A stretch of 64,000 bases of DNA from Kappaphycus alvarezii (GCA_002205965.3 NADL03000159.1:62001-126000); one strand, 5' to 3'; positions 21,701-36,213 are shown, counted from the first letter of the stretch. The notes: generated by a model from the letters alone, not told the origin. Translations and numbers: made by a program.

Positions 21701-22161
21701 ACAGAATTTTTTTTCGAGTTGCCACAACTTTCCCATTCTTTGTCATCTGCATAGATTTGTTCTCAAATACAGTTTTGATCCCTTCTATGTCCGCTTTGCC
21801 TACAGAAATGAGAGAGTATTCGAAAGTAGGAACGTGAACAACATCTCGCAGAATGCACCGCTTTCGACAACCATCCACTAGTAGGGTCAGCTCCACGTCA
21901 CTTCGCCCAGCAATTCTAGCCCGGGCTTTAGTTCCCATTTCGACTGAAGCTGCAGAGAATTCGGTATAACTCGTGAAAACACTCCAATCGTATGTCATAT
22001 TGGAAGTACATGCAGAATCCGCGTACCAGGAGGACGTTCCGGCCGAAATTCCGGCCTGTTTAGTTCGTGACATTAGGCAAACGATTTCACTCTCATCTAT
22101 GCTGTCCTCACTATCAGCTGGTTGATGGAAATAAGTCGAATCAAATACATTCGCACCTACG
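18752..22161 (-). pseudogene. Family-A pol, unit 3
   Basis: Beta lineage like unit 2 (TAG after EEDVYM near 19996, HTKSLP in integrase). Integrase through the IN C-terminal linker is open for 319 codons (20656-21615), the longest integrase frame of the A copies, with the HSDV, RSDRGGEY and SERLNR acidic residues all present. RT and RNase H are interrupted near 19.42, 19.99 and 20.28 kb. The PR/HHCC frame runs 21549 upward. Confidence 0.9.
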
Positions 22162-23346
22162 AAAAGGAAGAAGAATCCATACGGTAAAATGGAACGTTCG
22201 AGCTTGTCCCGCGAAAGCCAGGGATGGACGTCATTCCTTGCCGATACGTCTTCCGTGTGAAACCAGACGTTGGTCCCAAAGTCTGCATAGTCGCCAAAGG
22301 ATTTCGACAAGTTCCAGGTCTCGAGTATAATGAAACCTATGCTCCTGTAGTTTCTCTCACTGCCCTTCGATTTTTTCTCTGCATCACAAACATTTTTGAA
22401 ATTGAATGCGACCAGATGGATGTTGTGACGGCGTTTCTTAATGGGGAGCTGGAAGGGGAAATATTCATGGAAGTTCCATCCGGGTTTCGCGACCCAGCCA
22501 GGCCAAATCTCGTATACCGCCTTCAAAAGGCCCTGTATGGGCTTAAACAGGCTCCACGTAAGTGGTATGCCAAGATTCTTGAACTACTAACCGCAGAGCT
22601 TCATTCTTTGAGTAATCCTCATGAACCCTGCCTTTATGTCTCTCGACAGGGCTCTTCGATCGCCATAATTATTCTGTACCTGGATAACCTTCTTATTGCT
22701 GGAAACGATCTAGTTACTCTGAAAAACATCAAGACTGAGTTGAAGAGTCGATTCAAGATGAAGGATCTGGAGCCCGTCAAAGAGTTCCACGGAATCCAAG
22801 TTACTCGCAAACGATCAACAAGGACGATATATCTCTCTCAAAAATCTTACACTGAGAAAATACTTGAAAGATTCAACATGGCCACCGCGAAGCCTGTTTA
22901 TACCCCTATGGTTCTTTCAAACAGAGGCTAGGACAACATCTCAGAAGCTGATCTTTCCCCACGGATACCGTATCGCTCCGCAATCGGAAGTCTCATGTAT
23001 ATAATGGTATACATCGCCCGGACATTGCTTTCGCTATCAGGAAGCTTTCACAACTCGTCAAGAAGTCTCAAGAAAGCCACTGAAAAGCCGTAAAGCGAGT
23101 TTATCGCTATCTCAAGGGAGCTAGTGACCTCGGAATCTGTTACAGTTCCTCTTCTGCGCCAATCATCATCGGTTACAGCGACTCTGATTGGGTCGGCTGT
23201 CGCACAACTCGCAAGTCGACGGAAAGCTACGTTCTCATGTGGTCTCGAGGCCCCATTTCGTGGCGCTTGAAGAAGCAAGGATGTGTTGCGCTGTCGTCGT
23301 GTGAAGCAGAGAACATTTCCATTTGCACTGCGTCCAAGGAGGCAAT
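22162..23346 (+). pseudogene. Family-B RT/RNase H fragment, unit 3
   Basis: Same borders and lesions as in units 1 and 2: an open RT frame at 22224-22931 with YLDN, upstream TAA, downstream TAG, and RNase H truncated by LTR-A 4. Confidence 0.9.
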
Positions 23347-24570
23347 TGATAGAAGAAACAGGGGATGGTGAGGGATGAGGAGAGAATGAAAAGGAATGTA
23401 GGGAAGGAGTGCAGATGGAGAAAGGAAACAGAAAGGAGATAGAACGGCAAAGGTGAGGTTGGTGTTGAAATGAAAGACAAGTCCGTGCCTCTTCTTTACT
23501 TGGATGAGCTATTAGACTACAACTATATACTGTTTGCCGGTACTCACTTCGGATTTGTGAAAGCAAAATGAAAGTAGCAAAATCTACATTTGCAGTACTA
23601 TCTTTGTTGATCCTATAGCCTACCCAAGCCAAAATGCCTCAGAATCCCTCATTTGCATGCGCGGGAAATCATAATTACCAATATTCAAAACGTGAGTAAC
23701 ATTACGTTCATGCTAGCCAGGCACGTTCTGTTACGTAAATATATAATAAACCAGTCAATCCGTGAATTATGCCTTACGTACCCCGCCTATGCAACTGTAA
23801 TCTCTCGCCCTGTAACAAAAACCCAAAGGCGGGAACTCAATATATCATGAGAGTAGAAAACAATTTTCGGCGGGCTTGTCTCACTTTGCTACGTAACAGT
23901 ACGTAAATCTCATGCAGGCCATTCAACGTGAATTAAGCCTTACGTGCCATACGTGCAATACTGTAGAAGCAACGTGGCTGCATCAACATACTTTGGCTGC
24001 ATACTTGTGCAAGAGTGATTTGTACGCAGCCTGTATGAGTATAGTGTAAGCCGTATGCAGCCAGTCCAGGCAAGTATAGGATAAATATAGAAACCACTGT
24101 TTACTTGTACACGTATGACACCTATAATACTGTACACGCACCACAGAGAGGAGACAGTACACGTATGCCACATAGGAGACAGTACACGTATGCCACATTG
24201 TGTACAGTATTTTGAGCCTAGAAGAGAGACAAACCATCAACCAACCATAACATGCCAAGTATCAGAATGCTCCACAATGATCAGCTCAGCTATCGCCACT
24301 TGTAGCGATATGAGTGGTAGGGAGGCGTATCTGCCAAGCAATCAGAGGGCAGAATACCAAGTGGTTTCAAAAATGGCAAAATGCGCCGTGATTTTGAGGT
24401 TCCCGAAAATGGGCTTTCGTCCCAGGCATCTCTCGGTTTGGCCCATTTTACACGTGTCATAGGTGTGCACACAGAAGGAGGGTACAGCTCGCATTTTCCT
24501 TACAGGTGTACACGTGTCCAGGTGCAACGAAAAACCATGGGATCGCATGCATTCTATCACTTTTTCAACA
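23347..24570 (-). mobile_element. LTR-A copy 4
   Basis: 1224 bp with intact ends and the variant set of copy 2 (AAGTATCAG, TCTGCCAAGC). A 3-base loss occurs in CTGTATGAGTATAG and small losses lie near the right end. Confidence 0.9.
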
Positions 24571-27500
24571 TCCCCTCGATCACATTGTTTTTTTTAGATT
24601 AATTTATGCTCCCCTTCCTACCCATTACAATCATTCTAACAAGTTTTGTCATCTGAACTCGCCCTAGTGGTTTCGTCAAGGCGTCAGCAACATTTTCACT
24701 TGTTGGCACGTACACCAAATCCACCTCTTTACGCACAACTGCTTCTCTTACAAAGTGGTATGCGATATCAATGTGCTTGTTGCGTCTGTTGGTGCTTTCG
24801 TTTCGAGCGAGCTCCATAGCCCCTGGTTATCGCTGTATATTGTAGTAGCATGATCAACTCAAGTGCTTTCACGCCCAGCGATGTCCAGGTTTCAAGGATA
24901 TCCCGAACGACACGTCTCAGCCATATTGCCTCTTTACTTGCTGCAGTTAACGAAATGTATTCGGCCTCACATGACGAAGCTGCGACAACCGTTTGCTTTC
25001 GCGAGCACCAACTTACCTCACTTCCAGCCATACGAAACACGAAACCACTCGTCGATTTGCGATCGGACACATCTCCGGCCAATCCGAGTCACAATATGCA
25101 GACATGCCCAGCTCAGCATTCCGTTGGAACACAACACCTAAATCTTTGGTCCCAGCTAGATACCTTAACACTCTTTTTACTGCTAACCAATGCTCTCTCT
25201 TGGTTCCTCGCAAAAACGTGCAAGTTTACCCACCGCATAAGACATATCAGGTCGTGTTCCAACAGACAAATACATGAGAGCTCCAATAGCGCTCCTGTAT
25301 GGAGCATCTGTCCGAGCATCATTACCCTATATCCCGACCGATCCACGTTTAACTCGTCAGTATTAATATTCATAGGAGTTGGAACAGGTCTACAATTCTG
25401 CATTCCAAATCGCTCTTGAACGCTGTCTACAAACCGTGGCTGGGATAAACACAAGGAGCGTTCGGATCTCCGGCGAGAAATTTCAAGGCCAACAACCATT
25501 TTCGCCTCTCCCAAATCTCTCATTTCAAAACGGCGGTTCAGCTCCCCCTTCATCCATGCAATAGCCTCCATGTTGTTTCCTGCAAGCAGCAAGTCATCAA
25601 CATACAGGAGGATAATCATGATTGAGTCGGAGGTTGGTCAAATTTTACATAAACACAGGGATCATTAGTGCTACTTTTGAACTTGAGCCCATCACCAAGA
25701 AAATCATCGATTTTCTGGTGCCACCGCCTATGTGCCTGTTTCAAACCATACAAGGCCTTCAGAAACTTGCAGACATGATTCGGTTTCGAGGTGTCTTTAA
25801 ACCCATCAGGCTGCTACATGTACACGTCCTCTTCCACATCACCGTTCAGAAATGCCGTCTTTACGTCCATTTGATGCAGCCCCAGATCCTGATGCACAAC
25901 AAGTGCCAAAAGCACCCGAATTGACGTGAGCTTCACGACAGGGCGTATGTCTCATTATAATCTACCCTTTGACCTGTTGGAATCCACGAGCGACAAGACG
26001 CGCCTTCGATTTTCGAGAAAAGCCACCGTTGGAGTCCTGGGCATCTTTTATTGCAAACACCCATTTTGGAGTCAGAATATTTGAGGCCTCCAAACGTGGG
26101 ACTAACTTCCATGTTTTGTTCCGAATGATCGAGTCTCCCTCGGACTCGATGGCAGACTTCCAAAAGTCTGCGTCCGGGCCTGTCGCCGCCTGTCGGTACG
26201 AGATGTTGACAACATTTGTGACGAGAGCCGTGTCATTAGGTCAAGGATATATTGGACCTCCACCAAGCATTTGGGGCCCTTCGAATCCTTTCAGATCTCC
26301 GTGGAGCTACATTCACATCAGGGGCTCAGGGATTTCGTTATCTATACCAACGATTTCAGCGACCGTCGGGTCGTTTCCAGCATTAGCCTGGTCATCGCTT
26401 TGTCCCTGAATATCTTGTCGCGAAGCTGTAGCCATCTCGGCTGTGTCCAGTGTAGGAAGCTGAACTTGATCATCCTATTCAACGCCAACTCCTACAAGAT
26501 CCTCATCAGAGCTAATTGCAAGACGCTCATCTGATTCGTTTTCATTTATTTCGGAGTTGCAAGTTTCGCTCTCACTGAATATGACATCTCTGGAAACAAC
26601 TACCTTGTGTAATTCAGGATCCCACAGTTTGTAAGCTTTGCTGGCTTCCGCATATCCAAGCATAATTGCTTCCCGTGCTCGGTAGTCGAGCTTACTCAAC
26701 TGGCTTGCCGGGATGGTGTACCAACATTTACTTCCGAACGTACGAAGGTGCGACAAATTGGGCTTGCGCCCGTACCAGATATGATGCGGGGTCGTGTGGC
26801 TTGGAAGTGCGCGAGTTGTAACTCTGTTTCGAATGTATACAGCAGTCGCCAGAGCTTCGGCCCAGAACTGTTTTGGCAGACTCTTTGCATGTAGCATTGA
26901 CCGAACCAGATCCATCAGAGTTCGGTTCAGCCGCTCAGAAACACCGTTCTGTTCAGGTGACTCCACTGCACTAAGCTCATGTTTTGTTCCGCACGCAGCA
27001 AGATAGTCCTTGAATGCAGTGGACATATATTCTCCACCTCGATCTGAACGAAAGATACCAATGCGGCGCCCAGTATGGGCTTCGCTACGAGCTTGGAACA
27101 GTTTATATTTATCAAAAACCTCTGACTTTCGCTGCATCATGTAGACGGTAACCCAGGAGGAGTGATCGTCCGTGAAAGTCACAAAGTAGCGTGCTCCTCC
27201 AACTGAAGAAACCTCCATGGGTCCACAAACGTCACTGTGAACAAGATCTAATATTGCTTCAGCTCTACCACTCGTACGTTTCTTCGGCACTGCAGAACGA
27301 TGAGCCTTTCCATGAACGCATGATGTGCATACTTCAGATGCACTCGAGCCACTGATCTGCACGCCGTCTACAACATTGTTGTACCATGGATGCAATGCCC
27401 TCTTTGCTTACATGAGCCATTCTCTCGTGCCATGTTGAGAGTGTGGTGACTTTCGCAGAGTACAAGGTATCATTCGGTATCTTTTGGACTATTCGATGGC

Positions 27501-27972
27501 ATAAAGAAGGCTATCGCACAGCATTTTTCCAGTTGCCACAACTTTCCCATTCTTTGTCATCTGCATAGATTTGTTCTCAAATACAGTTTTGATCCCTTCT
27601 ATGTCCGCTTTGCCTACAGAAATGAGAGAGTATTCGAAAGTAGGAACGTGAACAACATCTCGCAGAATGCACCGCTTTCGACAACCATCCACTAGTAGGG
27701 TCAGCTCCACGTCACCTCGCCCAGCAATCTAGCCCGGGCTTTAGTTCCCATTTCGACTGAAGCTGCAGAGAATTCGGTATAACTCGTGAAAACACTCCAT
27801 CGTATGTCATATGGAAGTACATGCAGAATCCGCGTACCAGGAGGACGTTCCGGCCGAAATTCCGGCCTGTTTAGTTCGTGACATTAGGCAAACGATTTCA
27901 CTCTCATCTATGCTGTCCTCACTATCAGCTGGTTGATGGAAATAAGTCGAATCAAATACATTCGCACCTACG
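24571..27972 (-). pseudogene. Family-A pol, unit 4, recombinant of two lineages
   Basis: From RNase H through RT it matches the beta lineage (TAG after EEDVYM, CTATTCAACGCC, GAATATGACATC). From about 26694 onward through integrase it matches alpha (CTTACTCAACTGG, HAKSLP). The switch lies between about 26580 and 26694. Frames are broken many times in RT and RNase H; integrase is open at 26475-27395. The protease region has additional indels near 27.72 and 27.80 kb. Confidence 0.9.
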
Positions 27973-29156
27973 AAAAGGAAGAAGAATCCATACGGTAAAA
28001 TGGAACGTTCGAGCTTGTCCCGCGAAAGCCAGGGATGGACGTCATTCCTTGCCGATACGTCTTCCGTGTGAAACCAGACGTTGGTCCCAAAGTCTGCATA
28101 GTCGCCAAAGGATTTCGACAAGTTCCAGGTCTCGAGTATAATGAAACCTATGCTCCTGTAGTTTCTCTCACTGCCCTTCGATTTTTTCTCTGCATCACAA
28201 ACATTTTTGAAATTGAATGCGACCAGATGGATGTTGTGACGGCGTTTCTTAATGGGGAGCTGGAAGGGGAAATATTCATGGAAGTTCCATCCGGGTTTCG
28301 CGACCCAGCCAGGCCAAATCTCGTATACCGCCTTCAAAAGGCCCTGTATGGGCTTAAACAGGCTCCACGTAAGTGGTATGCCAAGATTCTTGAACTACTA
28401 ACCGCAGAGCTTCATTCTTTGAGTAATCCTCATGAACCCTGCCTTTATGTCTCTCGACAGGGCTCTTCGATCGCCATAATTATTCTGTACCTGGATAACC
28501 TTCTTATTGCTGGAAACGATCTAGTTACTCTGAAAAACATCAAGACTGAGTTGAAGAGTCGATTCAAGATGAAGGATCTGGAGCCCGTCAAAGAGTTCCA
28601 CGGAATCCAAGTTACTCGCAACGATCAACAAGGACGATATATCTCTCTCAAAAATCTTACACTGAGAAAATACTTGAAAGATTCAACATGGCCACCGCGA
28701 AGCCTGTTTATACCCCTATGGTTCTTTCAAACAGAGGCTAGGACAACATCTCAGAAGCTGATCTTTCCCCACGGATACCGTATCGCTCCGCAATCGGAAG
28801 TCTCATGTATATAATGGTATACATCGCCCGGACATTGCTTTCGCTATCAGGAAGCTTTCACAACTCGTCAAGAAGTCTCAAGAAAGCCACTGAAAAGCCG
28901 TAAAGCGAGTTTATCGCTATCTCAAGGGAGCTAGTGACCTCGGAATCTGTTACAGTTCCTCTTCTGCGCCAATCATCATCGGTTACAGCGACTCTGATTG
29001 GGTCGGCTGTCGCACAACTCGCAAGTCGACGGAAAGCTACGTTCTCATGTGGTCTCGAGGCCCCATTTCGTGGCGCTTGAAGAAGCAAGGATGTGTTGCG
29101 CTGTCGTCGTGTGAAGCAGAGAACATTTCCATTTGCACTGCGTCCAAGGAGGCAAT
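27973..29156 (+). pseudogene. Family-B RT/RNase H fragment, unit 4
   Basis: As in units 1-3, with YLDN. One A is missing in CGCAACGATC (about 28620), shifting the frame after the ILYLDN block so that the open frame (28035-28814) ends in unrelated residues. Confidence 0.9.
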
Positions 29157-30383
29157 TGATAGAAGAAACAGGGGATGGTGAGGGATGAGGAGAGAGAATG
29201 AAAAGGAATGTAGGGAAGGAGTGCAGATGGAGAAAGGAAACAGAAAGGAGATAGAACGGCAAAGGTGAGGTTGGTGTTGAAATGAAAGACAAGTCCGTGC
29301 CTCTTCTTTACTTGGATGAGCTATTAGACTACAACTATATACTGTTTGCCGGTACTCACTTCGGATTTGTGAAAGCAAAATGAAAGTAGCAAAATCTACA
29401 TTTGCAGTACTATCTTTGTTGATCCTATAGCCTACCCAAGCCAAAATGCCTCAGAATCCCTCATTTGCATGCGCGGGAAATTCATAATTACCAATATTCA
29501 AAACGTGAGTAACATTACGTTCATGCTAGCCAGCACGTTCTGTTACGTAAATATATAATAAACCAGTCAACCCGTGAATTATGCCTTACGTACCCCGCCT
29601 ATGCAACTGTAATCTCTCGCCCTGTAACAAAAACCCAAAGGCGGGAACTCAATATATCATGAGAGTAGAAAACAATTTTCGGCGGGCTTGTCTCACTTTG
29701 CTACGTAACAGTACGTAAATCTCATGCAGGCCATTCAACGTGAATTAAGCCTTACGTGCCATACGTGCAATACTGTAGAAGCAACGTGGCTGCATCAACA
29801 TACTTTGGCTGCATACTTGTGCAAGAGTGATTTGTACGCAGCCTGTATAATGAGTATAGTGTAAGCCGTATGCAGCCAGTCCAGGCAACTATAGGATAAA
29901 TATAGAAACCACTGTTTACTTGTACACGTACGACACCTATAATACTGTACACGCACCACAGAGAGGAGACAGTACACGTATGCCACATAGGAGACAGTAC
30001 ACGTATGCCACAGTGTGTACAGTATTTTGAGCCTAGAAGAGAGACAAACCATCAACCAACCATAACATGCCAAGTGTCAGAATGCTCCACAATGATCAGC
30101 TCAGCTATCGCCACTTGTAGCGATATGAGTGGTAGGAGGCGTATCTGCAAGCAATCAGAGGGCAGAATACCAAGTGGTTTCAAAAATGGCAAAATGCGCC
30201 GTGATTTTGAGGTTCCCGAAAATGGGCTTTCGTCCCAGGCAACTTCGGTTTGGCCCATTTTACACGTGTCATAGGTGTGCACACAGAAGAGGGTACAGCT
30301 CGCATTTTCCTTCTACAGGTGTACACGTGTCCAGGTGGCAACTAAAAACCATGGGATCGCATGCATTCTATCACTTTTTCAAC
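29157..30383 (-). mobile_element. LTR-A copy 5
   Basis: 1227 bp. The upper part carries the GGCAACTATAGG and GTACGACACC variants shared with copies 1 and 12, while its end has CCTTCTACAGG like copies 2-4. The final CAACA is reduced to CAAC next to a shortened polypurine tract. Confidence 0.88.
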
Positions 30384-33300
30384 CTCCTCGATCACATTGT
30401 TTTTTTTAGATTAATTTATGCTCCCCCTTCCTACCCATTACAATCATTCTAACAAGTTTTGTCATCTGAACTCGCCCTAGTGGTTTCGTCAAGGCGTCAG
30501 CAACATTTTCACTTGTTGGCACGTACACCAAATCCACCTCTTTACGCACAACTGCATCTCTTACAAAGTGGTATGCAATATCAATGTGCTTGTTGCGTCT
30601 GTTGGTGCTTTCGTTTCGAGCGAGCTCCATAGCCCCCTGGTTATCGCTGTATATTGTAGTAGCATGATCAATTCCAAGTGCTTTCACGCCCAGCGATGTC
30701 CAGGTTTCAAGGATATCCCGAACGACACGTCTCAGCCATATTGCCTCTTTACTTGCTGCAGTTAACGAAATGTATTCGGCCTCACATGACGAAGCTGCGA
30801 CAACCGTTTGCTTTCGCGAGCACCAACTTACCCACTTCCAGCCATACGAAACACGAAACCACTCGTCGATTTGCGATCGGACACATCTCCGGCCCAATCC
30901 GAGTCACAATATGCAGACAAGCCCAGCTCAGCATTCCCTTGGAACACAACACCTAAATCTTTGGTCCCAGCAGATACCTTAACACTCTTTTTACTGCTAA
31001 CCAATGCTTCTCTCTTGGTTCCTCGCAAAAACGTGCAAGTTTACCCACCGCATAAGATATATCAGGTCGTGTTCCAACAGACAAATACATGAGAGCTCCA
31101 ATAGCGCTCCTGTATGGAGCATCTGTCCGAGCATCATTACCCGTATATCCCGACCGATCCACGTTTAACTCGTCAGTATTAATATTCATAGGAGTTGGAA
31201 CAGGTCTACAATTCTGCATTCCAAATCGCTCTTGAACGCTGTCTACAAACCGTGGCTGGGATAAACACAAGGAGCGTTCGGATCTCCGGCGAGAAATTTC
31301 AAGGCCAACAACCATTTTCGCCTCTCCCAAATCTTTCATTTCAAAACGGCGGTTCAGCTCCCCCTTCATCCATGCAATAGCCTCCATGTTGTTTCCTGCA
31401 AGCAGCAAGTCATCAACATACAGGAGGATAATCATGATTGAGTCGGAGGTTGGGTCAAATTTTACATAAACACAGGGATCATTAGTGCTACTTTTGAACT
31501 TGAGCCCATCAACAAGAAAATCATCGATTTTCTGGTGCCACCGCCTATGTGCCTGTTTCAAACCATACAAGGCCTTCAGAAACTTGCAGACATGATTCGG
31601 TTTCGAGGTGTCTTTAAACCCATCAGGCTGCTCATGTACACGTCCTCTTCCACATCACCGTTCAGAAATGCCGTCTTTACGTCCATTTGATGCAGCCCCA
31701 GATCCTGATGCACAACAAGTGCCAAAAGCACCCGAATTGACGTGAGCTTCACGACAGGGGCGTATGTCTCATTATAATCTACCCCTTTGACCTGTTGGAA
31801 TCCACGAGCGACAAGACGCGCCTTCGATTTTCGAGAAAAGCCACCGTTGGAGTCCTGGGCATCTTTTATTGCAAACACCCATTTTGGAGTCAGAATATTT
31901 GAGGCCTCCAAACGTGGGACTAACTTCCATGTTTTGTTCCGAATGATCGAGTCTCCTCGGACTCGATGGCAGACTTCCAAAAGTCTGCGTCCGGGCCTGT
32001 CGCCGCTGTCGGTACGAGATGTTGACAACATTTGTGACGAGAGCCGTGTCATTAGGTGTCAAGGATATATTGGACCTCCACCAAGCATTTGGGGCCCTTC
32101 GAATCCTTTCAGATCTCCGTGGAGCTACATTCACATCAGGGGGCTCAGGGATTTCGTTATCTATACCAACGTTTCAGCGACCGTCGGGTCGTTTCCAGCA
32201 TTAGCCTGGTCATCGCTTTGTCCCTGAATATCTTGTCGCGAAGCTGTAGCCATCTCGGCTGTGTCCAGTGTAGGAAGCTGAACTTGATCATCCTGTTCAA
32301 CGCCGAAACCTACAAGATCCTCATCAGAGCTAATTGCAAGACGCTCATCTGATTCGTTTTCATTTATTTCGGAGTTGCAGGTTTCGCTCTCACTGAATCT
32401 GACATCTCTGGAAACAACTACCTTGTGTAATTCAGGATCCCACAGTTTGTAAGCTTTGCTGGCTTCCGCATATCCAAGCATAATTGCTTCCCGTGCTCGG
32501 TAGTCGAGCTTACTCAACTGGCTTGCCGGGATGGTGTACCAACATTTACTTCCGAACGTACGAAGGTGCGACAAATTGGGCTTGCGCCCGTACCAGATAT
32601 GATGCGGGGTCGTGTGGCTTGGAAGTGCGCGAGTTGTAACTCTGTTTCGAATGTATACAGCAGTCGCCAGAGCTTCGGCCCAGAACTGTTTTGGCAGACT
32701 CTTTGCATGTAGCATTGACCGAACCAGATCCATCAGAGTTCGGTTCAGCCGCTCAGAAACACCGTTCTGTTCAGGTGACTCCACTGCACTAAGCTCATGT
32801 TTTGTTCCGCACGCAGCAAGATAGTCCTTGAATGCAGTGGACATATATTCTCCACCTCGATCTGAACGAAAGATACCAATGCGGCGCCCAGTATGGGCTT
32901 CGCTACGAGCTTGGAACAGTTTATATTTATCAAAAACCTCTGACTTTCGCTGCATCATGTAGACGGTAACCCAGGAGGAGTGATCGTCCGTGAAAGTCAC
33001 AAAGTAGCGTGCTCCTCCAACTGAAGAAACCTCCATGGGTCCACAAACGTCACTGTGAACAAGATCTAATATTGCTTCAGCTCTACCACTCGTACGTTTC
33101 TTCGGACTGCAGAACGATGAGCCTTTCCATGAACGCATGATGTGCATACTTCAGATGCACTCGAGCCACTGATCTGCACGCCGTCTACAACATTGTTCCG
33201 TACCATGGATGCAATGCCCTCTTTGCTTACATGAGCCATTCTCTCGTGCCATGTTGAGAGTGTGGTGACTTTCGCAGAGTACAAGGTATCATTCGGTATC

Positions 33301-33791
33301 TTTTGGACTATTCGATGGCATAAAGAAGGCTATCGCACAGATTTTTCCAGTTGCCACAACTTTCCCATTCTTTGTCATCTGCATAGATTTGTTCTCAAAT
33401 ACAGTTTTGATCCCTTCTATGTCCGCTTTGCCTACAGAAATGAGAGAGTATTCGAAAGTAGGAACGTGAACAACATCTCGCAGAATGCACCGCTTTCGAC
33501 AACCATCCACTAGTAGGGTCAGCTCCACGTCACTCGCCCAGCAATCTAGCCCGGGCTTTAGTTCCCATTTCGACTGAAGCTGCAGAGAATTCGGTATAAC
33601 TCGTGAAAACACTCCAATCGTATGTCATATTGGAAGTACATGCAGAATCCGCGTACCAGGAGGACGTTCCGGCCGAAATTCCGGCCTGTTTAGTTCGTGA
33701 CATTAGGCAAACGATTTCACTCTCATCTATGCTGTCCTCACTATCAGCTGGTTGATGGAAATAAGTCGAATCAAATACATTCGCACCTACG
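30384..33791 (-). pseudogene. Family-A pol, unit 5
   Basis: Alpha lineage like unit 1 (GCATCTCTTAC, HAKSLP). It lacks the beta TAG but has a one-base loss at the same place (GCTGCTCATG, about 31630). Integrase is open for 328 codons (32161-33147) and RT for 205 codons (30953-31570) with YVDD. The protease shows DSA, then a frameshift near 33.54 kb. Confidence 0.9.
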
Positions 33792-34975
33792 AAAAGGAAG
33801 AAGAATCCATACGGTAAAATGGAACGTTCGAGCTTGTCCCGCGAAAGCCAGGGATGGACGTCATTCCTTGCCGATACGTCTTCCGTGTGAAACCAGACGT
33901 TGGTCCCAAAGTCTGCATAGTCGCCAAAGGATTTCGACAAGTTCCAGGTCTCGAGTATAATGAAACCTATGCTCCTGTAGTTTCTCTCACTGCCCTTCGA
34001 TTTTTTCTCTGCATCACAAAATTTTTGAAATTGAATGCGACCAGATGGATGTTGTGACGGCGTTTCTTAATGGGGAGCTGGAAGGGGAAATATTCATGGA
34101 AGTTCCATCCGGGTTTCGCGACCCAGCCAGGCCAAATCTCGTATACCGCCTTCAAAAGGCCCTGTATGGGCTTAAACAGGCTCCACGTAAGTGGTATGCC
34201 AAGATTCTTGAACTACTAACCGCAGAGCTTCATTCTTTGAGTAATCCTCATGAACCCTGCCTTTATGTCTCTCGACAGGGCTCTTCGATCGCCATAATTA
34301 TTCTGTACCTGGATAACCTTCTTATTGCTGGAAACGATCTAGTTACTCTGAAAAACATCAAGACTGAGTTGAAGAGTCGATTCAAGATGAAGGATCTGGA
34401 GCCCGTCAAAGAGTTCCACGGAATCCAAGTTACTCGCAAACGATCAACAAGGACGATATATCTCTCTCAAAAATCTTACACTGAGAAAATACTTGAAAGA
34501 TTCAACATGGCCACCGCGAAGCCTGTTTATACCCCTATGGTTCTTTCAAACAGAGGCTAGGACAACATCTCAGAAGCTGATCTTTCCCCACGGATACCGT
34601 ATCGCTCCGCAATCGGAAGTCTCATGTATATAATGGTATACATCGCCCGGACATTGCTTTCGCTATCAGGAAGCTTTCACAACTCGTCAAGAAGTCTCAA
34701 GAAAGCCACTGAAAAGCCGTAAAGCGAGTTTATCGCTATCTCAAGGGAGCTAGTGACCTCGGAATCTGTTACAGTTCCTCTTCTGCGCCAATCATCATCG
34801 GTTACAGCGACTCTGATTGGGTCGGCTGTCGCACAACTCGCAAGTCGACGGAAAGCTACGTTCTCATGTGGTCTCGAGGCCCCATTTCGTGGCGCTTGAA
34901 GAAGCAAGGATGTGTTGCGCTGTCGTCGTGTGAAGCAGAGAACATTTCCATTTGCACTGCGTCCAAGGAGGCAAT
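33792..34975 (+). pseudogene. Family-B RT/RNase H fragment, unit 5
   Basis: Same borders. A base is missing in CACAAAATTTTTG near 34020, which splits RT into two frames (33854-34057 and 34045-34560). YLDN is present. This is the last fragment that lacks the B integrase tail. Confidence 0.9.
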
Positions 34976-36213
34976 TGATAGAAGAAACAGGGGATGGTGA
35001 GGGATGAGGAGAGAGAATGAAAAGGAATGTAGGGAAGGAGTGCAGATGGAGAAAGGAAACAGAAAGGAGATAGAACGGCAAAGGTGAGGTTGGTGTTGAA
35101 ATGAAAGACAAGTCCGTGCCTCTTCTTTACTTGGATGAGCTATTAGACTACAACTATATACTGTTTGCCGGTACTCACTTCGGATTTGTGAAAGCAAAAT
35201 GAAAGTAGCAAAATCTACATTTGCAGTACTATCTTTGTTGATCCTATAGCCTACCCAAGCCAAAATGCCTCAGAATCCCTCATTTGCATGCGCGGGAAAT
35301 TCATAATTACCAATATTCAAAACGTGAGTAACATTACGTTCATGCTAGCCAGGCACGTTCTGTTACGTAAATATATAATAAACCAGTCAACCCGTGAATT
35401 ATGCCTTACGTACCCCGCCTATGCAACTGTAATCTCTCGCCCTGTAACAAAAACCCAAAGGCGGGAACTCAATATATCATGAGAGTAGAAAACAATTTTC
35501 GGCGGGCTTGTCTCACTTTGCTACGTAACAGTACGTAAATCTCATGCAGGCCATTCAACGTGAATTAAGCCTTACGTGCCATACGTGCAATACTGTAGAA
35601 GCAACGTGGCTGCATCAACATACTTTGGCTGCATACTTGTGCAAGAGTGATTTGTACGCAGCCTGTATAATGAGTATAGTGTAAGCCGTATGCAGCCAGT
35701 CCAGGCAAGTATAGGATAAATATAGAAACCACTGTTTACTTGTACACGTATGACACCTATAATACTGTACACGCACCACAGAGAGGAGACAGTACACGTA
35801 TGCCACATAGGAGACAGTACACGTATGCCACATTGTGTACAGTATTTTTGAGCCTAGAAGAGAGACAAACCATCAACCAACCATAACATGCCAAGTATCA
35901 GAATGCTCCACAATGATCAGCTCAGCTATCGCCACTTGTAGCGATATGAGTGGTAGGGAGGCGTATCTGCCAAGCAATCAGAGGGCAGAATACCAAGTGG
36001 TTTCAAAAATGGCAAAATGCGCCGTGATTTTGAGGTTCCCGAAAATGGGCTTTCGTCCCAGGCACCTCTCTCTCGGTTTGGCCCATTTTACACGTTTCAT
36101 AGGTGTGCACACAGAAGAAGGGTGCAACTCGCATTTTCATGCTACAGGTGTACACGTGTCCAGGTGGCAACTCAAAACCATGGGATCGCATGCATTCTAT
36201 CACTTTTTCAACA
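34976..36213 (-). mobile_element. LTR-A copy 6, solo LTR
   Basis: 1238 bp, complete ends, but flanked on both sides by family B (RNase H on the left, integrase on the right), so it is a solo LTR. It starts the short-unit LTR set: CACCTCTCTCTCGG, CACGTTTCATAGG and CATGCTACAGG. Confidence 0.9.
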
